Part shown: positions 25,561 to 38,700 of the stretch, in pieces
Position numbering within the stretch: the first letter of the stretch is position 1
Layout: every line of letters begins with the position of its first letter
The notes under the pieces: generated by a model
Told to the model about the DNA's origin: nothing
The model's database searches: none
The model's input: the letters and a program-made list of their open reading frames with translations, nothing else
Assembly (NCBI GenBank): GCA_945910005.1
Contig: OX246746.1
Location: 20,743,316-20,807,315, forward strand
Length of the DNA stretch: 64,000 bases
Direction: 5' to 3'
Source: Isoperla grammatica
Lineage: Eukaryota > Arthropoda > Insecta > Plecoptera > Perlodidae
Translations under genes and position numbers: made by a program

Positions 25561-26257
25561 CTATAGATGGAACTAAATATGCATTGTCAGTGCAACTGCC
25601 AAACTTACATTTACAGAACCACACACATTACAAACAACAGAAAACTGCTGAAAGAATAAAACAAATCATGTCTTGTTGTGATGGTAATTTACACATTGTA
25701 TTCACCGGTAATTTAAACTGACAAATTACCGAGAAATAGTACGAACTTGGCGCGTAATGTACCAACTCGCAGATCACTAAGCAGTATTCGCACACCTAGA
25801 CGACCTATCACCCGCATGTCCATCATTATTGATTCCAAGTCCTTCATCTTCTTCCGGCAGTGTTCATGAGTGTGTATGTGATGGGGGTGTAAGCAACCGC
25901 AATCCCCTTGAGTCTCCAACTAGCTCTCCTGCCACGTTTGGCGAATAGTGCCATCAAAACAATCGGGTGCATGTTCGACAAACAATAAGGCGGGTGATGT
26001 AATTCCCTGCATTCACGTGGAAGTGGTGTTTCTCTAACTGTGAGGCCGCATTACTGGTCACGCGCGAAGCACTGAGGTGCTCAGTGCCAACTGGTTTTTA
26101 GTTTTCAATTATTTAATTTCGTTTCATCGCAGAATGGTTTACTTGCAGTTTAATTTTTGTTGCTTGATATTACATTCCACAGTTATAGTATATAGCCCAC
26201 CAGACTCTATACGATGACTTACGAGCAACACAATTGTCGTTAATAAACTTGGCTCCC

Positions 26258-26433
26258 GGTTGTAGCCGCGTCGATTGTTGCTAAAAAGCTGACGTTTCAG
26301 GCAGGTTTCCGGCAGGCTGAACTTCCCATCTTCAGAGCTAAAAAAGTCCTCGAATTTTTTTTAGCTCTGAAGTTGGGCAGTGTAACCTGCCCGAAACGTC
26401 AGCTTTTTAGCCACAATCGACGCGGCTACACCC
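26258..26433. mobile_element. Foldback MITE, about 176 bp
   Basis: gtagccgcgtcgattgt and ctaaaaagctgacgtttc at the left are inverted at the right as gaaacgtcagctttttag and acaatcgacgcggctac. The inner arms (tcagagctaaaa/tttagctctgaag) pair as well. Confidence 0.92.
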
Positions 26434-29086
26434 AAAAGCTGAGTGTATTAATTAGCTCGGGCCGCGAAAGCCTACGTGAGTGTTTAACAAAATGTCGTTG
26501 GTGGAGCTATAATGTTATATTTCATGTGTTCGGTTTTTTTGGATAAAAGAAAAATAATTATTAACGTTGCCGATAGGCGACAGCATTTGTAAGTTGTAAC
26601 GTTACAATATAAACGTTTTGTACACATGATGTGCATAAGCTTGAGAAGCCAGCTGTTATGTTTCTGTAACGATCACGTGTACGAATATAGTCTTATTAGA
26701 TTAGCGTCCCATCTATATCCTCAGCAATTGATGCATTATTGCGATTAGTAGGTTGACATGGTTTCCAAACAAGTTATTAAAACGCAAAAAGAAGAAATAA
26801 AAGTGGATCGCACATAATTCTTGTGTTCCTTGCACATGATTAATGATTTTTGCTCAGCTCACGTCATGGCACTAAAAAGAGACTATGCATTAATTCTGGT
26901 GGCAACAAAATTGAACTAATGTACTTGCATTGTTGAGCATTGGTTTAAAGTTTATACCAATATGGCCTAGACAATGGTACCGCTTTTTCTTGACAGTTTT
27001 ACTGGCATATATGCGTTGAGCTCTCACCCCAGTCACATATGGTTAATAAAATAACCTATATTTAATATGTTCTGGCGTATAGCCTTTTCTACCTTTATGC
27101 TATACACAAGTAGCTTAAAAAACAAGTTATTGAAACAAGTATTCGCTATTGGTAATGAAAATAAATATTGTGTTTCGTGTGTATTGCATGTTGATCCGAT
27201 CCGACTTGATACATGTGGTGGCGGTTATTTCGGACATATAATAAATGTGCGTTAATAAATGTGCGTCGCACCGTTCGTCGTCAGCCCTGGTGAGGAGCTT
27301 ATGAGTGTGTGTTCGTGTTCTATTAACTTGTATGGGAAATAGGTCATCACAGCTGAGCAAGTTTGTCGTCTGTTTGACACATTCACACATTCCCTCACCG
27401 GGTAGGGATGAGGCGACCCCTCCGACCAGGAAATAAAACGCCAATATATACCGACGAACCAAGATTGTCTCACAAGTATATTGATCGACACCGAATGGAT
27501 GCCATGATTCCATTTTTCTTCTTCAACGAACACTTTTCGATGATGGAGATAAATCGCGAGAGATTTTTGGCGTCGTTGTTCGCAACCACATTGTTTGGAT
27601 GCAAACGATATTTTTGGATGGGGGTGCGTTTGTCGCACCCATCACCGAACTCGGAAGCTAATTAAATCATAAATGTCATTGTTAAATACCAAATATATAT
27701 AGTTATTAACCACATTGTATTGATCATTTAACTACAAAAAGCCTATGGTAGCTATTACTACAGCTGGTGTCTAGGCCGCCTACCTCTAACTTCCATGCAT
27801 GCAAATTACAAGGAAGTGATCTCAATTTCAATTTCCGATTCCGTCGAGACTAGCTATACAAAACTGTCTAAGGTTTCAACTGGGAGAAATTCTCGTTTCC
27901 TTCAAGCGTCGAGCGCTCCCCCCTCTCCGTCCTTCCCTCAGATCTTATATAGTGATCTTGAACGGTTAAAACAGCCTTTTTCCTGGTTCAGTTGGATAAG
28001 ATAGATGTAACTCCCGTTGTGATTTCTTCATCTTTCAACAAAAAGTAAGCTGCTCCACGTGAGCCTCCGGCAGCAGATCGTGGTTTTCTGTTCCTGTCTT
28101 CAATACAATTTTTAAAATCGGAATTGTTGGAAGATACACTAAACAGATGTTATCACAGATAACGAAAAAATACAAAAATACATGCCGCATTCATTACGTT
28201 TGGAGTAAATAGGATGTTATTGTAGTATCAAATTAAATCCAAACGTAATAAATTCATCAAATTGTGCATATATTTGTTTTCATTATCTGTAGACCCTGGT
28301 AATGTCTGTCTTGTGTATATCTTCTCATAATTTCGATTTTAGAACTTGCATTAAATATACGAACAGAAAACCTAAATTCTCATGTTCTGCTGCAGCAATT
28401 TCACCGAGTACGCAGTTGCTAAAGTCGTGCGCACACGTGGATTTTGAAGTATTGCTGTAAGTTTCTTCGTCTTTAAATTGACGGGCTAGGCTTATTTTGG
28501 GTTTAATGTGTATAGTTCAACTAATTTGGTATTCTCGCGTAGTGGCGGTATAATCCGTGCTACAAAATCAGACTCTGCCAATAATCTCTGTCTGTCAATC
28601 GCACCTCAGTTATTAAGTTGTTTCCAATCAATCTATGCACCGTAAACGGTAGATGAGAAGAGAGAGGTGAAAAGACAATACTTGACTGCTGTCATTGTTC
28701 TACGTCCACGTGGATGAGTGGCTCGGTGTACGCCATTATGTTATGCATTCATCTTTCATGACTCGACTCCATAAGAAAATGGCCATTCCGATACGGTGGT
28801 ATACCGTGTCGTATATTTTAGGCCTTTTCTCGTTGACTTCGTCATTCTCAATCTGAAGATTTTCTCGTCATTTGATGGAGGTAGATAAAGCGCCAAGCGA
28901 GACAGACATATACGTCTTCACTCGCTCGCCACATCCCCCGACGACTATAGCTAGACTAGGTTGCTCTGTGGTCTTCTCCCGTTGTTCGCGTCCGTGTTAG
29001 TCGCATTTACAAAGTTTTACCGCGGTGCGCAGTAGTAATTCCTTGTTTGGTTGAATGCTACTGATGAGAAACACAACTCCAATCTA

Positions 29087-31158
29087 GGCTGTGTCACATA
29101 AGCTTGAAGATGCCGAGAGGTAGCAGCACTAGACAGCGCCAACCTTGGGACTCCCCCTGACACAGCTGTGTCAGATAAGCTTGAAGATGCCGAGAGGTAG
29201 CAGCACTAGACAGCGCCAACCTTGGGACTCCCCCGGACACGGCTGTGTCAGATAAGCTTGAAGATGCCGAGAGGTAGCAGCACTAGACAGCGCCAACCTT
29301 GGGACTCTCCCGGACACGGCTGTGTCAGATAAGCTTGAAGATGCCGAGAGGTAGCAGCACTAGACAGCGCCAACCTTGGGACTCCCCCGGACACGGCTGT
29401 GTCAGATAAGCTTGAAGATGCCGAGAGGTAGCAGCACTAGACAGCGCCAACCTTGGGACTCCCCCGGACACGGCTGTGTCACACAAGCTTGAAGATGCCG
29501 AGAGGTAGCAGCACTAGACAGCGCCGACCTTGGGACTCCCCCGGACACGGCTGTGTTAGATAAGCTTGAAGATGCCGAGAGGTAGCAGCACTAGACAGCG
29601 CCAACCTTGGGACTCCCCCGGACACGGCTGTGTTAGATAAGCTTGAAGATGCCGAGAGGTAGCAGCACTAGACAGCGGTAACCTTGGGACTCCCCCGGAC
29701 ACGGCTGTGTCAGATAAGCTTGAAGATGCCGAGAGGTAGCAGCACTAGACAGCGTCGACCTTGGGACTCCCCCGGACACGGCTGTGTCACATAAGCTTGA
29801 AGATGCCGAGAGGTAGCAGCACTAGACAGCGCCGACCTTGGGACTCCCCCGGACACGGCTGTGTCAGATAAGCTTGAAGATGCCGAGAGGTATAGCAGCA
29901 CTAGACAGCGGTAACCTTGGGACTCACCCGGACACGGCTGTGTCAGATAAGCTTGAAGATGCCGAGAGGTAGCAGCACTAGACAGCGCCAACCTTGGGAC
30001 TCCCCCGGACACGGCTGTGTCAGATAAGCTTGAAGATGCCGAGAGGTAGCAGCACTAGACAGCGCCGACCTTGGGACTCCCCCGGACACGGCTGTGTCAG
30101 ATAAGCTTGAAGATGCCGAGAGGTAGCAGCACTAGACAGCGCCAACCTTGGGACTCCCCCGGACACGGCTGTGTTAGATAAGCTTGAAGATGCCGAGAGG
30201 TAGCAGCACTAGACAGCGCCGACCTTGGGACTCCCCCGGACACGGCTGTGTCAGATAAGCTTGAAGATGCCGAGAGGTAGCAGCACTAGACAGCGCCAAC
30301 CTTGGGACTCCCCCGGACACGGCTGTGTCAGATAAGCTTGAAGATGCCGAGAGGTAGCAGCACTAGACAGCGCCAACCTTGGGACTCTCCCGGACACGGC
30401 TGTGTCAGATAAGCTTGAAGATGCCGAGAGGTAGCAGCACTAGACAGCGCCAACCTTGGGACTCCCCCGGACACGGCTGTGTCAGATAAGCTTGAAGATG
30501 CCGAGAGGTAGCAGCACTAGACAGCGCCAACCTTGGGACTCCCCCGGACACGGCTGTGTCACACAAGCTTGAAGATGCCGAGAGGTAGCAGCACTAGACA
30601 GCGCCGACCTTGGGACTCCCCCGGACACGGCTGTGTTAGATAAGCTTGAAGATGCCGAGAGGTAGCAGCACTAGACAGCGCCAACCTTGGGACTCTCCCG
30701 GACACGGCTGTGTTAGATAAGCTTGAAGATGCCGAGAGGTAGCAGCACTAGACAGCGCCAACCTTGAGACTCCCCCCGGACACGGCTGTGTTAGATAAGC
30801 TTGAAGATGCCGAGAGGTAGCAGCACTAGACAGCGCCAACCTTGGGACTCCCCCGGACACGGCTGTGTCACATAAGCTTGAAGATGCCGAGAGGTAGCAG
30901 CACTAGACAGCGCCAACCTTGGGACTCCCCCGGACACGGCTGTGTCACATAAGCTTGAAGATGCCGAGAGGTAGCAGCACTAGACAGCGCCAACCTTGGG
31001 ACACCCCCGGACACGGCTGTGTTAGATAAGCTTGAAGATGCCGAGAGGTAGCAGCACTAGACAGCGCCGACCTTGGGACTCCCCCGGACACGGCTATGTT
31101 AGATAAGCTTGAAGATGCCGAGAGGTAGCAGCACTAGACAGCGCCAACCTTGGGACTC
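29087..31158. repeat. 77-bp minisatellite, about 27 copies
   Basis: The unit is gctgtgtcagataagcttga, then agatgccgagaggtagcagc, actagacagcgccaaccttg and ggactcccccggacacg (77 bp). Variants (gata/cata/caca, ccaac/ccgac/ggtaac, tccccc/tctccc) mark individual units. A block of variants at 29221-29570 recurs at 30301-30650, an offset of 1080 bases. Minus-strand open frames across it (ALSSAATSRHLQAY repeats) are repeat artefacts. Confidence 0.98.
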
Positions 31159-31244
31159 TACTACAATCACCTCGATCAGTAGCTTTGGCTAGCTACAAAA
31201 GCTACTCATCGACTTACTAGTATCAGCTAAACGTATAAGCACCC

Positions 31245-31624
31245 TTAAGAGCGAAGGATACCTCTACGTCAAAAACCGCAGAAAATTTTCGTTTATTAAT
31301 TATATCTCAAGATTGAAACACAACATCAAAAATCTGAGACACCATAGCGCTGTGGTTTGGTAATTCCTACACACTGAATGATAAATGTATTTAACGTTAT
31401 CATCAGTATGACTGTGATAACGATTTCCTCAAATTACTAAGGAAATCGTTATCACAGTCATACTGATGATAACGTTAAATACATTTATCATTCAGTGTGT
31501 AGGGCTTACCAAACCACAGCGCTATGGTGTCTCAGATTTTTGATGTTGTGTTTCAATCTTGAGATATAATTAAAAAACGAAAATTTTCTGCGGTTTTTGA
31601 CGTAAAGGTATCCTTCGCTCTTAA
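31245..31624. mobile_element. Near-perfect 380-bp palindrome with TTAA ends
   Basis: TTAAGAGCGAAGGATACC at the left is inverted at the right (ggtatccttcgctcttaa). The arms are about 180 bases with very few mismatches, meeting at tttcctcaaattactaaggaaa. TTAA at both edges may be the target duplication. Partial arms of the same family lie near 47870-47930 and 61021-61097. Non-coding. Confidence 0.95.
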
Positions 31625-32107
31625 GAAGTGATTGTTTTATCCTACTTTATTGATATTGTATCGATCGTTGTTATGCACGAGAGAAGATGCTGCTTCCTGT
31701 GGCCACAGGATGTTTTTCTGGCACGTTATCTAATGAATAATACAAATCCTATAATAACTTTGTTTCATATTTCGTCCCGGAAAACAGTAGTTTCTGCTCC
31801 ACCCTTCATTCAGCGGCGCGTCTGTGCATGGAGTGCTCTTATACTCACGAGGATTATTGCAAGTTCGCAATAACGGCTCTGGGAACTAAGAAACTAATTC
31901 CCTTCCAAGTTTTCAACAATCTTTTGAAATGTGGAATTTAGCTTTTCAATGACAATTATTTTACTTCTCCATTGTGCTCTGTGAAATTCTATTTAAAAAA
32001 ATCATTATTAAAATCCATCTTAAATTTAGTTATATCACAAAATTAGGCTTACACAGCCATCTGTAAATGATATCGTGTCTCCTTTTAGACGCATGCAGCA
32101 TGGTATA

Positions 32108-32404
32108 GGTCTCTCACAGCAAGAAGTAAGATAGTAACAGGGCCGCCCACATTTAGTTTCCAACTTAACAAGCGCGAATCACTAACGTTTTCCCCGATTA
32201 TCTAGTACAATTTGGTTGCGGTAAGTTTTTTGACGGTAACGCACAAGAAAACGTGTAAGCAGGTTTCCGTCAAAAAACTTAACGCCACCAATTTGTACTA
32301 GATCATCGGGAAAAACGTTAGTGATTCGCACTTTTTAAGTTGGAAACTAAATGTGGGTGGTCCTGACTCCCCTGACACTATCTTACTTCTTGGTGTGAGA
32401 GACC
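32108..32404. mobile_element. Foldback element, 297 bp
   Basis: ggtctctcacagcaagaagt on the left pairs with acttcttggtgtgagagacc on the right. acatttagtttccaactt and atcactaacgttttccc recur inverted. The loop is about 40 bases around gcacaagaaaacgtgtaagc. Confidence 0.93.
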
Positions 32405-34461
32405 TTTAAGTGAGTAACCCTATGCGAGGCAATAAATGCCTTGCACGTGGCTGTGGTTACCCCATATTACCACTTCAAACAGTTGTGATGTACCATTATA
32501 GTCAGTTGACGGCAACAGTGGTGTAACTGCAACATGTTTAGCCCACACTGGCTCCACGACCTGGGCCCAGGGCTCAAGCAGAGAATAAAGAGTGTTTAAT
32601 GAAGTACTGCCCACCAACGGCTAGAGTTCTTTATCGACTCTGTAAGTTGAACATTATGTTACATTTAAATTTTTAGATTTCAAGATATGTTCTTAAAAAA
32701 TACAATCTTGTCGTTAGTTGACAATGAGCGTTGTAAAGCACTTTCCGACTTACGATCCGACCTCATCCGAGTCCACCCGATTAGCCAAGATATATTAGGG
32801 GTCTCTGGCAGTTCTTTTTCTCACATTGAAAGATCAAGACACACACTGATTTAATAATTGAAGATATTTGTCTATGACTGCTGCAGCCAACGTTTAAAGA
32901 TGAGCGTTTTTAGCAATTCTGGATTTTCTTTTGGCGTTTCTTGTGAATGCAGGGTGGAGGGGGGGGGGGGGGGGGGGGCTAGTTAAGCGGAAATGTGATG
33001 AGTCTCTTTTAACTGTTAAATCCGTGCCAAATCAAAGGCTTTTAGTAATTAGACATAGTATTAAATATGGGGTTAATAAACAACATTTATGGGTTCATAA
33101 AAATTAAAAAATTAATGAAGAAAATTTAAAATCTTGAAATCGTGCTGGTAATCACACATCTACAAAGTTCTATGTACAGTTAAAAAAAAAAAAAAAACGA
33201 TTTGACGTGGTTGACACACACAAGCACACATGACTTCGCAGATAGACCTTCAATGTGAATGATGGCTCTTTCATTCTTCATATTTGTGTACAGTTTATGT
33301 TGACGGCTCGCAAGTCCTTAGTTGTTGTTGTTGTTGTTGTTGTTGTTTTCCATATGCATAACTGGGCAGTAATTCACAAGCGCGCAGCCTGTGAAGTATT
33401 CAGTTCTTGAACTGTATAAGTATAACATTCAATATTATATTATTATGAGATAAGTCGAGACTCGAGATGTTATTTGTATAGGCTCTTATAATAATACATA
33501 CGTACTCGAAGATTAATTTCTATGTCACATTGAATTGCGTAGATCCATAAATATTTCACTTGACTAATAAATAGATGACATGACGTTAATATGGGCGTGT
33601 AGCAATGGAACTTGCTGAGCAGAGTCGGTCGTTCTTAGTAATAGGATTTAGCATGAGTAAGCTCGTAATGTACAATTCTGTGTACGACCCACTACTCCGT
33701 CTTATATTTACTCGGAATCTGCTATGAAGTGGACCAACTGGCGTGAAGAACGACGGGTGAGAATGAGAATGACCGGCGGCCCAAGTCTTCGGGCTTATCA
33801 GTCGCGACCAAAAAAGCAACGGAACGCTACGAACCGGGCACATAAGTTGACGGGAGGCAAGGATAGTGTTGAACAGCAGAAGCTTGGTTGGTCGAGCCCG
33901 GCGAAATGTAAGTACGATTCCCACACCTCTGGAGTCTATATATATATGACTTCACAATTATCATCTAACACTATCTAGGACTAGCCTATTTGAAACTCCC
34001 CTAAAAGAGAAATGTTCTTGGATTGGATTGCTTTTCTTCTAAATCATGTTCTCTAAATTTTACCTCAAAGCTGCCCAAGTAGCGTGATTCAATATAGTTT
34101 AGACTGTATGAGTCAACGTCGAGGTTCTTCGTATGTACCTATACACTCCTTGGTGTACACGTTAAATTGTGGTGTCTTATGCGAAATAGGTCACAATAAT
34201 TAACCGTCTAATACCATTTAAGCAGCCCGAGGCAAATGAGTGCAAAGTTATTCAATAACACAAGTTTCCAACATTACCCCGGTGTAGTATCGAGTAATAT
34301 GATATCGACACTCGTGTTCTGCGAACTGTGTGAAGCCGCAGACAATCTCTACAATATGCGCGCAATGCAGTACAAAGCTAATGGCTTTGTACACGTGTGA
34401 TTATAAGTGCTAAATTGTAATTCGAGTATAGAGTCTGGCGTTCTTTGTGTATTTTTTTAAT
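32405..34461. other. Intron 1 stretch between two foldbacks
   Basis: Contains a G-tract (about 32959-32978), an A-run (33182-33196), a (TTG)n run (33319-33346) and a GC-richer open patch at 33690-33907 that ends in a donor-like gtaagtac. No recognised gene. Confidence 0.5.
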
Positions 34462-34770
34462 ATATGATAGGTAGCGAAGGATAGACCCCAACAGCTTACC
34501 TGAATTGTAGACCGTGGTGGTATAGAGATAAAAGACAACACATATAATGGACAACACAGGTTTTCCGAGACGTTTCAATACAAAATACCTTGATCACTTG
34601 GGAGTAGGGGGGGGGGGGGTGTAGTCTTCTTACTCCCAAGTGATCAAGGTATTGTATTGAAACGTCTCGGAAAACTTGTGTTGTCCATTATATGTGTTGT
34701 CTTTTATCTCTATACCACAACGGTCTACAATTCAGGTAAGCTGTTGGGGTCTATCCTTCTACCATCATAT
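34462..34770. mobile_element. Foldback element with a G-tract at the loop, 309 bp
   Basis: aaggatagaccccaacagct on the left is inverted as agctgttggggtctatcctt on the right, and gagacgtttcaatac pairs with gtattgaaacgtctc. Arms are about 140 bp. The centre carries about 13 G. The element at 59699-59989 shares the layout and the terminal ccaacagcttacct. Confidence 0.93.
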
Positions 34771-35779
34771 TACTAGCCTTTTGGCCTCTCTTTAATCCAG
34801 TATATATATATATATATACACGCACTTTCCTCGTGTCGGTGTATGTTAGCTTCGTTTGCCTGTAGGGCATTTTTATAATAATATAGCGTTATAGCGAGTA
34901 AGCTTTGCATGCTTACGAATCACATTAGTGCGATGCACATTGAACAACCCTCTTCGCCTCCCGCAACCCGCCAGTATTCAGTGGCCATGCAGGACCTCGA
35001 TTCACAGAGCTCCTGTCTGAAGACCAGTCTTATCTTTGGACCTCTTGTGAATCCAAGCCAATATTCAAGAACATATTATCGGAATGTTCATTGTATCTTT
35101 GTTCCCACCAAGAATTAGTAATTTCTTCATTTGACCTGGACCTGGATTCACAAGAGGCACAACGTTAGCCTGGTGACCAGAAAAAAACTTTGGACCTATA
35201 TCCGTTAGTAAAACTGTATGCAATAATGTTTTTTTTTTTTTTTTTTTTTTTTAATAGTATTTTTAAATTTTTTTTGTAATAGGTCAGTTTAATGTTAATA
35301 GGTCAGTTATTAATTATATATAACTAAATATATCTTAATAACATACCTTATATCCCTCGCAATTGTATTATTAATTATTGCTTGGTTGTTATGTGTATAT
35401 TGGCATGGCTTGTGTTACTGGTAAATCGTTGTGATACCAGACTCTTGACCGGAGTATTGTACACAGACACACATACAAGTTGAATGTAATAGACGTGTCT
35501 CCCTCAGTCGAGTAATGAGTACGAGACCTTATAGAATGCATGATGCTGCGCTTATATGTTGGATTACAATGTTGTATATATATATATACAGTGTTTTAGC
35601 GGATTGAATTTCAGTCTGTAGCCGTAGCGCATACTTGCAGCGAGAAGATCGATATCATTTTCATCGCAAACGAAGTCCCATAAGTAAATATAATTAACGG
35701 GAAAGGATGTTGTCTCTAAGAAATTGACGTCTTTGCGAGATGTTTTTTGAACGACGCACAACATTGAAATATTCTAGAA
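34771..35779. other. Intron 1 stretch
   Basis: Contains a (TA)n at 34800-34817 and a T-run at 35229-35252. An approximate repeat of cttcatttgacctggacctggattcacaag/cctcgattcaca lies around 34990-35160. No coding exon recognised. Confidence 0.45.
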
Positions 35780-36066
35780 TTATAGTTACATTTGTGCTTT
35801 TAAAACTAGTAACAAAATATCAAATATTGCAATAATTACGGTTGACATTAGAGAAGCCAATTTATTGTTTGGTTTCCCTAATGTCAACCCTAATGGTTGC
35901 AATATTTCCAATGTTGTCAATTGTTATAATCCTGTTTTCAGTAGTTACGAAACCCCATAGGCCTATAGCCGTAACCCTAATTGGTCACTTTCTCAATATT
36001 GTAGACCTATACCGTTTTGAAAACATCACTAAAAAACCGTTAATATGGCACGGATTTTTGCAGTGA
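35780..36066. mobile_element. Foldback-family member (caaatattg core)
   Basis: caatattgc...ggttgacattaga and its inverse tctaatgtcaacc...gcaatatt (with variants) pair around the centre. The right end accgttaatatggcac..tttgcag resembles the right end of the 23311-23670 element. Confidence 0.7.
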
Positions 36067-37059
36067 GTTAATGGTCAATGGGGATACAAGCGATAGTAAA
36101 GATTGAAGTCCCTTAGAAGGAATCGCGAAGTCACGTGATTTATTCAAGGGCTATTAGGAATTCGAGTGTAACGCGAAGAGGTGTTTATAATGAAGACAAG
36201 AAGACATCTTCACTGTACTCTTGATGTATATATCTCAGAGGTTACTTACCTACTTATATAGGCCTACCGTCACCATGAGACTCGATACAGCTAACGTGAT
36301 ACGACAGTCCTTGTTTTTCCTAGTGTAAAACTGAGTGTTACACTATTATGCTTGCATACAATTTTCGCTACTTAATTATAGGCCAGTCAGATTGCAAGCG
36401 CAACTTCGTGCCTTAGTCAATAGCCGGTAAAAAGCGTCCAAAATGCGTCCGTCGTGTCGTGTATTTATGTTATTTTATATACGTTTACGCGCGCGAGTGC
36501 TCTAAATAGTGAGTTAATTTGTGTCCCACACTGGTTCCATTTCCCTGGATCACGGCCAATTTACGCCGTGTTCACTGATATTGTAACGTTCACAGGCTTC
36601 ATACTGGCCATTATTTACCCTGTTATTGCTCCAGCACAGCATGTGAGTGGGCCCATGATAATCAGGTGCGTCGGTTCATTGGTGAAAATAGCTGTTTACT
36701 GCGGGCTAGACACCCGTCCCGTCTCGTTGCGTTAACTTGCCAGGTGGTGTCGCCGAGGATTATTTAATATGCATGTCACAACTACCAACCTAAATCTAGT
36801 TGCATCTCGTTCTCACGCCCCCGGTATTGTAGTGTACTATCAGCGTGTCTGTTGGCAAGCGTTGTGAGGGCGCATTCCAAGCACGGCTCACTACACTCCA
36901 TGCAGTGTGGACAATAACGAGCAGGTATCGGGAAATCCCGCGGCGAATACCGTTGAAATATACCGTGCGGAGCAGCGACCGTCTCTTCTGAGAATTTTAA
37001 TTCTCACCTTGCTTCTTACGACGGGCCATGGTATAGCATTTTGTGAATGCGATCGCCGT
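36067..37059. other. Intron 1 stretch
   Basis: No recognised gene; the open frames at 36454-36735 and 36891-37185 have no known motifs, and the second overlaps a SINE. Confidence 0.45.
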
Positions 37060-37245
37060 ACCCGTGGTGGCTCATGCGGTTGGGGCGCAGGTCCAAGCTT
37101 ACGGTTCAAATCCTTCATAAGGCATGGATGGGTTTTTTGTAACTGTCCTTCATCTTCATCTATCAACCCTCATCGTCTCGGATAACATGATTTCAATAAT
37201 AGAGACGTAAAGCAACAATAGATCGTCATCGTGAATAGGAACGCA
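37060..37245 (+). mobile_element. tRNA-derived SINE (second family)
   Basis: The Pol III A-box TGGCTCATGCGG (37068-37079) and perfect B-box GGTTCAAATCC (37103-37113) have tRNA-like spacing. The body ends in atagagacgtaaagcaacaa and tcgtcatcg, shared with 5242-5308. A (TAG)n/(GTGGTA)n microsatellite follows at once. Confidence 0.82.
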
Positions 37246-37248
37246 TGC

Positions 37249-37282
<34 letters not shown>

Positions 37283-37375
37283 CTGTGGTAGTGGTACTGT
37301 GGTAGTGGTAGTGGTAGTGGTAGTGGTAGTGGTAGTGGTAGTGGCAGTGGCAGTGGCAGTGGTAGTGGTAGTATT
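37246..37375. repeat. (AGT)n and (GTGGTA)n compound microsatellite
   Basis: tagtagtag, then tggtactg and gtggta units, directly after the SINE at 37060-37245. Confidence 0.95.
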
Positions 37376-37829
37376 CTTTATTAGCAACGAGGCTACTGCC
37401 CCACAACTGCAATATAATACAATACAATAAAATAAAAATAAAAAATATCAGTCAGAAAGTCAAGGACTCACAGTTAATACATTGTTATAAATCCATTAAT
37501 AATACATAAATAAAACATAATATAAATAGAAAGACAACAAAGAGCATCGGAACCATTTTCGGACACTAATAGTTACCAAGATCAATAAATCTGAAGACAC
37601 ACATAACTCTTCCGACTCTCTCTCTCTTCTTCTATCTCTCATGTCGGATTGGAAGCCACCTTCTTACGTTCCTACATCATGCACTCCTCATGTAACAACC
37701 GTGATGGTGGACGTGGAGTAGGCCTATATCTTCCACGTCCTCACCATGTATCGCACCGTGATGCCTCTCAGTCTCCATACAGTCGGCGTCGACAGTGAAC
37801 ACGTGCTTGCTTGTACATCCCTAGACGTC

Positions 37830-38700
37830 AACCATAATCAAATAGCGCATGTAAGCGCGTCCATATATTGCCGTTTGCTTTGATCATTTAGAAATACCCC
37901 GGATTAATTCCATATTAATTATTTCCTTTGTTTGCGTCAATCACAATCAAATAGTGCATGTAAGCGTCCATGTATTCAATAGATTTGATCAATACCCGGG
38001 ATTAATTCCATATTAATTATTTCCTTTGTTGTTTACAATACTCTTGTGTTCTTAGTTGGTATGTCAGTTATGTATAGCCACGTATTATGTGTACACTACA
38101 GTTTTCATTTACAATCTCGACGAAAATCCACTGAAAGTCAGTTCGTGTGACTGGGTGGGTAGACTAGATAAATAAAAATGTATTTATTTTTATTTATTTT
38201 AAAGGAATGCAGACATGAATTCTTATATTGCTGAGAAGAGATTCGGTTATTTAGAAATACTTTGATTTCCATATTTACTTTGTTTACTGTGCTATCTGTC
38301 TAGTTAGTTCAGATATCTGTATCCACGTATATTTGTAGTGTTTTTATTTCCAATCTCTACGGAGAAAATCCAGAAGAATTCCTGTATTGCTATTGGTATA
38401 GGGCAGAACTCGGACAAGTTGGAAATATCTCGGATTCCATATGTTTCTATTTTACACTAGTATGTCTCTTATTAGTTCGTATGTCTGTACAGCCATCGTA
38501 TATGCTTAGTATTTATCCTGTATTGATGTTGGTAAAGAACTCGGACAAGCTAGAAATATTTCGAATTCCATATCTTTCTATTTTACAGTAGTATGTCTCT
38601 TATTAGTTCGTATGTCTGTACTGCAGCCATCGTATATATTTAGTATGTACATGTTTCATTTTCAATCTCCACCAAGTAAATGTGTAATAACGTAGCATCT
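37830..38700. repeat. Degenerate local duplications
   Basis: aatcaaatagcgcatgtaag at 37836 recurs as aatcaaatagtgcatgtaag near 37947, with gattaattccatattaatta in both. Further on, gaactcggacaag..gaaatat and gtatgtctcttattagttcg occur twice (38405-38520, 38536-38645), with weaker copies before. An old tandem region. Confidence 0.8.

Noticed and set aside
27127..27665. Overlapping 128-codon open frames on the minus strand and an 85-codon frame on the plus strand
   Set aside because: Three frames are open together over the same bases with no domain or splice structure; most likely chance.
29710..30860. Minus-strand open frames with repeated ALSSAATSRHLQAY
   Set aside because: They lie wholly in the 77-bp tandem array; the frame is open only because the unit has no stop in it. 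No gene structure.
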